Source of the DNA: CAVZLD01 sp964522605
Lineage (GTDB): Bacteria > Planctomycetota > Planctomycetia > Pirellulales > Pirellulaceae
NCBI GenBank assembly: GCA_964522605.1
Contig: CAZFWV010000192.1
Location: 1 to 12,940, forward strand
Direction: 5' to 3'
Length of the DNA stretch: 12,940 nucleotides
How positions within the stretch are numbered: the first letter of the stretch is position 1; every line of letters starts with the position of its first letter. This document shows, one piece after another, positions 7,136-12,940 of the stretch. Under the pieces are notes generated by a model. It was not told where the DNA came from, ran no database searches, and saw nothing but the letters and a program-made list of their open reading frames with translations. Both the position numbers and the translations under genes were made by a program.

Positions 7136-7647
7136 CGATGACGAAGAAACCAAATAACCCCGCGGGGCCGGGCGCCGAGTTTCAGGATCCGTTGGAAAAC
7201 TACGATCCCAAGCAATACAACGATCCGCTGGAACGTGCCTTGGCGGAAGACAGCGTGCTCACGATCCAGGCAACGCCGTATGCGAGTGTGTCACCCGACA
7301 CGCCGATCGCAGAGGCCGTCCGACAGTTAGCAGAACTTCAGGTGGCCTGCTTGCTGGTCGAAGAGGACGGCAAGTTACAGGGCGTGTTTACCGACCGTGA
7401 CGTGCTCTACAACGTGGCGCTCGAATACGACCAGGTCAAAGACCGACCAGTTCGTGATGTCATGACCGCGAACCCCATTTATGTCCGGGAAAGCGATTCC
7501 GCGGCAGCCGCCCTGTGCGTGATGGCAGTCAACGGATTTCGACACGTGCCGGTCCTCAGTCTGGATGAACAGATTCTGGGCATCGTCAGCCCGCAGCGCG
7601 TCACCAACTTTCTACGCCAGAAGCTGCGGCCGACGCAGGACGACTGA
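7132..7647 (+). CDS. CBS-domain pair protein 2
   Basis: A 171-residue soluble CBS-pair protein downstream of, and overlapping by ATGA, the first one. The CBS motifs lie at about 46-100 (ATPYASVSPDTPIAEAV, ACLLVEEDGKLQGVFTDRDV) and 107-164 (VRDVMTANPIYVRESDS, FRHVPVLSLDEQILGIVS). Both keep the conserved G-(V/I)-(F/V)-(T/S)-x-x-(D/R) strand endings. The 42-residue N-terminal extension is polar and holds a near-duplicated motif, DPLENYDP then NDPLERAL. GGAAGG at 7123-7128 is only 3 bases from ATG 7132 but 9 from ATG 7138, so the protein may begin at the second Met. The gene order suggests a heteromeric nucleotide sensor with its partner, which is an inference. No effector domain is present. Confidence 0.87.
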   Translation: MTMTKKPNNPAGPGAEFQDPLENYDPKQYNDPLERALAEDSVLTIQATPYASVSPDTPIAEAVRQLAELQVACLLVEEDGKLQGVFTDRDVLYNVALEYDQVKDRPVRDVMTANPIYVRESDSAAAALCVMAVNGFRHVPVLSLDEQILGIVSPQRVTNFLRQKLRPTQDD

Positions 7648-7648
7648 G

Positions 7649-7669
7649 GCGTCCGTAAAGGCGGGACGC
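7649..7669 (+). terminator. Weak hairpin after the CBS operon
   Basis: GCGTCC (7649-7654) pairs with GGACGC (7664-7669) around a 9-base loop, directly after the CBS stop codon at 7645-7647. Only TTGT follows, so termination would be weak. The GH2 gene starts 58 bases later, and readthrough is possible. Confidence 0.35.
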
Positions 7670-7727
7670 TTGTCGGTGGCGAGTCTTCCACATCCAGCTC
7701 GTATCGAGTTGATGGAGCATCTTACGC

Positions 7728-9962
7728 ATGGTATGCCGCATCCTTGGGATCACGACCTTCTTTGTTCTTTCGATCCAGCTGACGGTTAAGGCACAGGACT
7801 GGCACCCCGCCGAGGGGCCCTTGAAGACGCGCTGGGCAGCCGACGTCTCAGTCGACTGCCCCTGGCCGGAATACCCGCGTCCGCAGATGGTTCGCTCATC
7901 ATGGGTCAATCTCAACGGTCTGTGGGACTACGCGATTCGACCGCAGAGCGAACCACAGCCCCAAGAGTGGGACGGCAAGATTCTCGTTCCGTTTCCTCTG
8001 GAATCGGCCCTCAGCGGCGTCATGAAACCGCTGCGTCCGAATCAGCGGCTGTGGTATCACCGCACGTTCGAAGCCCCGGAAATAGGCGAGGGACGATTGC
8101 TTCTCCATTTCGGCGCGGTCGATTGGCACACGACCATTTGGCTCAATGGAAAACAGGTCGGCGAACATCGCGGGGGATACGACCCGTTTCAGTTCGATAT
8201 CACACCGCTCCTCGTCGACGGCCAGAACGAACTCGTCGTTTCCGTCTGGGATCCCACGGACTCCGGATGGCAGCCGCGGGGAAAGCAGGTCTTGAACCCG
8301 GGCGGGATCATGTACACCGCCGTGTCGGGGATCTGGCAGACCGTCTGGTTGGAACCGGTCCCGGCCAACTTCATTCGGTCGCTGAAGGTCGTTCCGGACA
8401 TTGACCGCGGAGTCGTCACCGTCACGATCGACGCCCAGCGCGCCGCCGAGGTCCGACTTGTCGCTCGTTCAGGCCAGTCGGATCCCGTCAACGCAGAAGG
8501 TCCGAGTGGACAGCCAATCGAACTCGCTCTGGCCGGTTCATCGCCCCCCAAACTCTGGACGCCCGATGACCCTCATCTGTACGACCTCGAGGTTTCCCTC
8601 GTCCAGGACGGCACAGTCGTAGACGAAGTGGATAGCTATTTTGGGATGCGGAAGATCGAAGTCCGCAAAGATGACCAAGGGATCAACCGGTTGTTTTTGA
8701 ACAACGAACCGTTATTCCAGTACGGTCCCTTGGATCAGGGATGGTGGCCAGATGGCCTTTACTTGCCGGCAACGGATGAAGCGCTTCAGTACGACATTCT
8801 GATGACGAAGAAATTCGGGATGAATCTGGCGCGAAAGCATGTCAAGTACGAGCCGGCGCGCTGGTACTTCTGGTGCGATCGCCTGGGCCTGTTAGTCTGG
8901 CAAGATATGCCGGCAGGGGGTTCGGAGCGAAATGACGAGAGCAAGGAGAATTTCCGGCGCGAGCTCAAGGCGATGATCGATACGCTCCACAATTATCCCT
9001 GCATCGTGATGTGGATCCCATTCAATGAAGGCTGGGGCCAGCACGACACGACCGAGATTGTCCGCTGGATCGAGCAGTACGACCCGACCCGGCCGGTGAA
9101 TGAAGCCAGTGGCTGGACCGACCGCCAGAGCGGGACGATTTCCGACATGCACAGTTATCCCGGTCCCGGCATGCGACCGGTGGAGGAGGACCGCGCGGTG
9201 GTCCTCGGCGAATTCGGTGGCTTGGGCATGCCCGTGCGAGGACACTGCTGGCAGGATGAACGGAACTGGGGCTACGTCTCGTTCCAAAATCCCGAGGAGC
9301 TGACCGAGGCGTACGTCGGGCTGTTAACCGCGATGCGCCCGCTGATTGGGAAAGGACTATCCGCTGCGGTCTATACACAGACTTCTGATGTGGAAATCGA
9401 AGTCAACGGGTTAATGACGTACGATCGCGAAGTGGTCAAGATGGACCTCGACCGAATCGCCGCCGCAGCGAAGAAACTGTACGGACCACCCCCGATTCTG
9501 ATCCCTGTGGTGCCAACGAGTCGTCAAAGAGCTCAGCAATGGCATTACACGACGGAGCCTCCCGCAGAGAATTGGTTTGAACCGCAGTTCGATGCACAGT
9601 CCTGGAAAACGGGTCCAGGTGGTTTCGGTACGGAAGGGACACCCGGCTCCGTCGTGGGAACGCCTTGGCGGAGTTCCGACCTATGGATTCGTCGTACATT
9701 TTCGGTCGGATCGGTTCCCTCGATCGGTCAACTCTGCCTGGAGATTCATCACGACGAGGACGCAGAGGTCTATCTGAACGGCCAATTGATCAAGAAGCTC
9801 TCCGGCTACACGACGAACTATGTCCCTGTCCCGCTCGACGAGTCAGCGGTGAACCTCTTACGGGAGGGATCCAACACGATCGCCGTCCATTGTCATCAGT
9901 CGCAAGGAGGCCAGTTCATCGACGTCGGATTGGTACTTCAAATCGAGCCCGACAAACCGTGA
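7728..9962 (+). CDS. Secreted glycoside hydrolase family 2 protein
   Basis: A 744-residue exported GH2 retaining glycosidase. The signal peptide is residues 1-22 (MVCR, then ILGITTFFVLSIQLTV, cut after KA). The sugar-binding jelly roll follows at about 55-210 (NLNGLWDYAI; DWHTTIWLNGKQVGEHRGGY), an immunoglobulin-like domain at about 213-310, and the TIM barrel at about 315-590. Acid/base E434 sits in MWIPFNEGWGQ and nucleophile E495 in VVLGEFGGLG. A further beta-sandwich at about 605-742 (NWFEPQFDAQSW; DEDAEVYLNGQLI; EGSNTIAVHCHQ) looks like a galactose-binding-type fold. GH2 covers beta-galactosidase, beta-glucuronidase, alpha-L-arabinopyranosidase and others, and the sequence does not decide which. 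GGAG lies 11 bases before ATG 7728. It converges on a GH127 gene, which hints at arabinose/galactose-rich glycans as substrate. Confidence 0.92.
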   Translation: MVCRILGITTFFVLSIQLTVKAQDWHPAEGPLKTRWAADVSVDCPWPEYPRPQMVRSSWVNLNGLWDYAIRPQSEPQPQEWDGKILVPFPLESALSGVMKPLRPNQRLWYHRTFEAPEIGEGRLLLHFGAVDWHTTIWLNGKQVGEHRGGYDPFQFDITPLLVDGQNELVVSVWDPTDSGWQPRGKQVLNPGGIMYTAVSGIWQTVWLEPVPANFIRSLKVVPDIDRGVVTVTIDAQRAAEVRLVARSGQSDPVNAEGPSGQPIELALAGSSPPKLWTPDDPHLYDLEVSLVQDGTVVDEVDSYFGMRKIEVRKDDQGINRLFLNNEPLFQYGPLDQGWWPDGLYLPATDEALQYDILMTKKFGMNLARKHVKYEPARWYFWCDRLGLLVWQDMPAGGSERNDESKENFRRELKAMIDTLHNYPCIVMWIPFNEGWGQHDTTEIVRWIEQYDPTRPVNEASGWTDRQSGTISDMHSYPGPGMRPVEEDRAVVLGEFGGLGMPVRGHCWQDERNWGYVSFQNPEELTEAYVGLLTAMRPLIGKGLSAAVYTQTSDVEIEVNGLMTYDREVVKMDLDRIAAAAKKLYGPPPILIPVVPTSRQRAQQWHYTTEPPAENWFEPQFDAQSWKTGPGGFGTEGTPGSVVGTPWRSSDLWIRRTFSVGSVPSIGQLCLEIHHDEDAEVYLNGQLIKKLSGYTTNYVPVPLDESAVNLLREGSNTIAVHCHQSQGGQFIDVGLVLQIEPDKP

Positions 9963-9966
9963 TCAG

Positions 9967-10054
9967 TGGAGGCTGGAGGCTGGAGGCTGCAGACTCCAAG
10001 CCTCCCGCCTTCCGTCTCCCGTCTCCCGCCTTCCGTCTCCCGCCTGCCGCCTCC
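9967..10054. repeat. Heptad-repeat, hairpin-forming element between convergent genes
   Basis: The element starts with three exact TGGAGGC heptamers (9967-9987). A pivot (TGCAGACTCCAAG, 9988-10000) follows, then seven heptamers of the form YCTBCCG (10001-10049) ending in a partial unit. The two halves are roughly complementary: GGAGGCT at 9982-9988 pairs perfectly with AGCCTCC at 9999-10005, and because both sides have period 7 the imperfect stem extends outward for about three heptads. It fills the whole 94 bases between the GH2 and GH127 stop codons and could act as a bidirectional transcription end. It may also be a mobile or slippage-expanded repeat. The minus strand is rich in GG and GGG runs. 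Confidence 0.75.
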
Positions 10055-10056
10055 AG

Positions 10057-12771
10057 TTACTCGCTCCGTAACCAGACGAGGAAATCGGGGCGCGACCGCT
10101 GCTCCGCGGGGCGATTCTGCCGGGCGTAGTAGGGAATGGCCTGCAACGGACTTCCATCCGCCCAGGTCCCCCGCAGAACGGTGACGCCTTGCAGCAACTC
10201 CGGCCGCCACTCGACTGTCAGTGGGCTGTTGGCGATTGGCTGCGTGATCTCCGGCTGATCCACCCGCTCGGCGCAATAGATCAGCGGTCCGTAGCGTAAG
10301 GCAACCTGGTCGCGATTCGCCGCAACTCGTTCGTCGGACGTGATCCGTTGCGCTGCCAGGGGGAGTTCGAGGCGAATGGTATCACCCGACTGCCAGTCAC
10401 GCGTAATCGATACGTACCCCCGCTCCTCGGACACCTCGATCGGTTGACCGTTGACGGTCAAGGATTGCAGTCCGCGAATCGGTGGATCCGCGTGATAGAG
10501 CGAACTCGTTTGGCGATTCGGCACTCTCAGGTAGACCGAAAACCGTGCCGGCTGTTCTGGATGGACAGTAAGTGCAACCTGACCATCCCATGGATAGTCG
10601 GTCTTCTGCACGATCTCCAATCCTGTGCCCGCGACATTTCCTACGTTGACCGTGCTGCCGATGTAGAGGTTGACGTAAACGGCATCGTCGGCCCGAACGT
10701 AAGCCCACGTCGGAACCATCAGCAAAGTTCGGGGGATATTCCCGACACAGCACGGACAGACATGCCAGGACGTTCGCCGTCCGCCATCGAGCGGATTCGT
10801 GTAATTAAACGCCTGGCCTTCCAGGTCGATCGCTCCTAGAAGCGCGTTATACATTGTCTCTTCATAGAGATCGGCGTACTTCGCATCGTGGTAGGCGAGA
10901 TTGAGCTTGTATTGGAAGAAGATCAACCCACAACTCGAGCAGGATTCACAGTAGGCGTTGTGCCGCAGCGAGTAATCCGGCCCAAAACCTTCGGAAGTCT
11001 CGCCACTGCCAATCCCGCCCGTCACATAGTACTTGCGATTCACCATATTGTCCCAAAGAGACATCACGGCGCTTTGGTAGTCCAGATCGCCCGTTTCGGC
11101 CGCGACATCGGCCATCCCGGAATAACTGTACACCGCGCGGACTGCGTGCCCGACTGCTTCGTATTGCTGCTGTACCGGCACGTGACTCTGGTCATATTCG
11201 CTGCCTTCTTGACGACAGTCGAGCAAGAACTTCGCGAGCGCGATGTAGGAATCACCTCGCCCGTCGCCCTCGACGTCATTCACGAAGCGGCCGAAACGCA
11301 CGAGAGCCTGTTCCATCTCCTGATGACCGTCGTACCAGTCTTTTTTCCCTGGCCCGAGATTCGCAACCCAGCAGTTGGCCAATTTCTTGGCCGCGTCGTA
11401 CAGCCGAAGGTCTTGACCATTGGTTAACGTGTAGTGGTTGATTGCGGATTCCAAAAAATACCCCGCCACGTATCCTTCGTGATCTCCACGATGACTGGGC
11501 GACCAACGTTCTGGCCACCGACTTCGATCAGCCAGCGTGTAGGCCGTCTGCAAATATCCGTCCGATTCCTGCGCCGCGAGAATCTTCGGAATCCAATCCT
11601 CGAGTGTCGCCCGCATCTTCTGCTGAGCCTGCAGGATATCGCTGTCGCCTTGTGCGTCGACCATCAGGGCCAGACAGATCGATTCCACGGTCTGATGAAC
11701 CCATGCGTTGGAGAACACATAGCCCTTGTGAAGACCATGAGGTTCACCACGAATTGCCTTGGCCGCCTCCAGGAAGTTGTCGATCCCTCCCTGACCTTCG
11801 GACAAGTCCGTTCGGTTAATCTGATCAATACAATGCGGAATCCATTCGACTATCAGAGCCTTCGCTCGCGCGGTCCACAACGGGCTGTCCAGTCGGTAGC
11901 CTTTCGTGTAAACCACATCCAATCGCTGGCTTGGTGGTGGAGTTTCTGCTCGAACGCGAACTACGGATGAAGCCTGCAGCGGTTCCGTACCAGCCGTCAG
12001 ACGCAGTACATAATCACCGGGTTCGTCGAACGTAGCGGTGGTGGCCGCCATATTTTGTTCGGCAATCGTTACCTCTCCAGGCCCCGATTCTTTACTCCAT
12101 GCAAGAGGAATCTCGCCGGGGCTCTTCTTGAGCGCCTTGACGGTTGCTGACAGATACGTCTCACCCCCAACAATGACGACCCGGTCACGTCCCGCATCAA
12201 CAGATGGAGGAAAATCGGGGGACTTCCCTGAATCGTAAACCTTCCACTCCAGAACACCGGTCGAGAATTCTTCGTTCGAGTCGATTTCCAATCGCAGTCG
12301 GTTCGTACGAATCTCGTCAAACGACGTCCGGTTGTACTGGTCACCATTCACTCCGAAACCAGAGGCATTGGGGACCGCAACCATTTCCGTTCCGTCCCAA
12401 TACAGCAGTCGACAAGCTCTTGGAAGTCGTACGCCTCGGCGATCATCCCACCAGTACACATCGACTTCCTGCGTAGAAATCGGCTGGCTCCATTGATACT
12501 CCACCCACTGAGTGCCTCGGCGAGGCCAGTTCCCGTAGGAGCCGCGCCGCGCGTCTCGCGAACTGCGCGGATTCACTCCGTCATGCAGCGCTCCGACGGA
12601 CGTATCTCCCGACACATACGAACTGGAAGGAACGGCGACCGTTGCCAGGTTGATGCCTGTCGCGGGATCGGTCACCGAATTCTCATCCTGGCCCCACCCG
12701 AGGCTCCCAACACAAGACATGGCAACAGCCAGCGCCACGATGACTTGATTCTTTTCACGATGCCGGATCAT
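10057..12771 (-). CDS. Secreted GH127-type beta-L-arabinofuranosidase with N-terminal accessory domains
   Basis: A 904-residue exported protein. The signal peptide is MIRHREKNQ followed by VIVALAVAMSCVGSLGWG. A discoidin/CBM32-like beta-sandwich at about 38-182 (QWVEYQWSQPISTQEVDVYW; RLRLEIDSNEEFSTGVLEWKVY) and an Ig/PKD-like domain at about 188-276 precede the (alpha/alpha)6 GH127 (old DUF1680) catalytic part, from about 290. The active-site pattern of Bifidobacterium HypBA1 is present: acid/base E594 in ETSEGFG, zinc ligands E609 and C611 in CESC, and C674 (nucleophile position) with C675 in CPCCVGN. Such enzymes remove terminal beta-L-arabinofuranose with a zinc-held cysteine nucleophile; exact linkage is unknown. 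I chose ATG at 12769-12771, with AAAGGA eight bases upstream, over a GTG ten codons earlier. It is convergent with the GH2 gene. Confidence 0.9.
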   Translation of the reverse strand: MIRHREKNQVIVALAVAMSCVGSLGWGQDENSVTDPATGINLATVAVPSSSYVSGDTSVGALHDGVNPRSSRDARRGSYGNWPRRGTQWVEYQWSQPISTQEVDVYWWDDRRGVRLPRACRLLYWDGTEMVAVPNASGFGVNGDQYNRTSFDEIRTNRLRLEIDSNEEFSTGVLEWKVYDSGKSPDFPPSVDAGRDRVVIVGGETYLSATVKALKKSPGEIPLAWSKESGPGEVTIAEQNMAATTATFDEPGDYVLRLTAGTEPLQASSVVRVRAETPPPSQRLDVVYTKGYRLDSPLWTARAKALIVEWIPHCIDQINRTDLSEGQGGIDNFLEAAKAIRGEPHGLHKGYVFSNAWVHQTVESICLALMVDAQGDSDILQAQQKMRATLEDWIPKILAAQESDGYLQTAYTLADRSRWPERWSPSHRGDHEGYVAGYFLESAINHYTLTNGQDLRLYDAAKKLANCWVANLGPGKKDWYDGHQEMEQALVRFGRFVNDVEGDGRGDSYIALAKFLLDCRQEGSEYDQSHVPVQQQYEAVGHAVRAVYSYSGMADVAAETGDLDYQSAVMSLWDNMVNRKYYVTGGIGSGETSEGFGPDYSLRHNAYCESCSSCGLIFFQYKLNLAYHDAKYADLYEETMYNALLGAIDLEGQAFNYTNPLDGGRRTSWHVCPCCVGNIPRTLLMVPTWAYVRADDAVYVNLYIGSTVNVGNVAGTGLEIVQKTDYPWDGQVALTVHPEQPARFSVYLRVPNRQTSSLYHADPPIRGLQSLTVNGQPIEVSEERGYVSITRDWQSGDTIRLELPLAAQRITSDERVAANRDQVALRYGPLIYCAERVDQPEITQPIANSPLTVEWRPELLQGVTVLRGTWADGSPLQAIPYYARQNRPAEQRSRPDFLVWLRSE

Positions 12772-12779
12772 AAAATTCG

Positions 12780-12785
12780 TCCTTT
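12780..12785 (-). promoter_or_regulatory. Ribosome binding site fixing the GH127 start
   Basis: AAAGGA on the minus strand lies eight bases before ATG 12769-12771, the codon that also gives a normal signal peptide (basic start, then hydrophobic run). The upstream in-frame GTG at 12799-12801 would add ten residues before it. Confidence 0.65.
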
Positions 12786-12808
12786 CGGAGAAGTCGCACA
12801 CTTCAATT

Positions 12809-12829
12809 CTTTACTGTCTCTTTACTGTC
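12809..12829 (-). promoter_or_regulatory. Direct repeats at 11-bp spacing in the GH127 leader
   Basis: GACAGTAAAG (minus strand) occurs twice without change, at 12820-12829 and 12809-12818, separated by one base. The 11-bp period places both on the same face of the helix, as expected for a cooperative regulator binding site. They lie about 40 to 60 bases upstream of the GH127 start codon. No regulator gene is in the window, and chance or a simple tandem duplication cannot be excluded. Confidence 0.4.
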
Positions 12830-12940
12830 CAAGACCATGCTCTTTTGCTGCAGGCTGCAGACTAGAGGCGGTTTCAATCCTGGGAGGGCGAGGCCGGCCT
12901 GTTGAAGATCTGACAGGCTCGTCCGTCGCGGACCCGATCA
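12830..12940. other. Upstream non-coding region with short palindromes
   Basis: The rest of the window beyond the GH127 leader carries no gene. It contains CTGCAGGCTGCAG (12848-12860). A 12-base stretch, AGGCTGCAGACT (12852-12863), is identical to the pivot of the heptad element at 9984-9995. The perfect palindrome AGGCCGGCCT lies at 12891-12900, and a short hairpin, GTCCG/CGGAC with loop TCG, at 12921-12933. The GH127 promoter should lie here, but no clear hexamers were found. Confidence 0.5.

Noticed and set aside
8189..8551. Long open frames antisense to the GH2, permease and photolyase genes
   Set aside because: High-GC coding DNA commonly leaves other frames open; each lies wholly within a gene with clear family motifs.
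12717..12771. Possible lipoprotein signal (AMSC) in the GH127 leader peptide
   Set aside because: The residues before Cys do not fit a normal lipobox and a hydrophobic stretch continues past it; ordinary signal peptidase I cleavage is more likely.
1..12940. CRISPR arrays, tRNA or rRNA genes, toxin-antitoxin pairs, transposases, defence genes
   Set aside because: Looked for on both strands; no regularly spaced repeats, cloverleaf sequences or matching proteins were recognised.

Overview
The window looks like chromosomal DNA from a GC-rich, free-living bacterium, most likely a planctomycete of the Pirellula/Rhodopirellula kind. This is an inference from gene content: secreted GH2 and GH127 glycosidases with accessory sugar-binding folds, a class II photolyase beside an FeS-type photolyase, short scattered transcription units with frequent strand switches, and small structured repeats between genes. 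No rRNA, tRNA, CRISPR array, transposase or phage gene was found.

Layout from left to right. A stand-alone CHAD-domain protein (60-974, minus) is followed by a 346-base gap with a strong simple hairpin and a head-to-head pair of REP-like structured repeats. Next come two divergent photolyase genes sharing a 126-base control region: an FeS-type prokaryotic (6-4) photolyase/cryptochrome (1321-2886, minus) and a class II CPD photolyase (3013-4500, plus). The CPD photolyase runs into, and overlaps by 19 bases, a convergent L-lactate permease gene (4482-6245, minus, GTG start). A roughly 420-base gap of no clear content separates the permease from a tightly coupled pair of small CBS-domain proteins (6665-7135 and 7132-7647, plus). 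The right half holds a secreted GH2 glycosidase (7728-9962, plus) and, converging on it, a large secreted GH127-type beta-L-arabinofuranosidase (10057-12771, minus). Between their stop codons lies a heptad-repeat element that can fold on itself. The GH127 leader carries a 10-bp direct repeat at exactly 11-bp spacing.

Working together: the two photolyases would repair the two main UV lesions, (6-4) photoproducts and cyclobutane dimers, from one divergent promoter region. The permease would bring in lactate or glycolate. The CBS pair may sense adenine nucleotides. The GH2/GH127 pair would release terminal sugars from plant- or alga-derived arabinose/galactose-containing glycans outside the cytoplasm. 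The CHAD protein probably binds polyphosphate.

I did not find a clearly new multi-gene system. The least explained signals are the inverted REP-like doublet with compensatory stem changes (1208-1284), the heptad-repeat element (9967-10054) with its 12-base core recurring at 12852-12863, and the helically phased direct repeats upstream of the GH127 gene.
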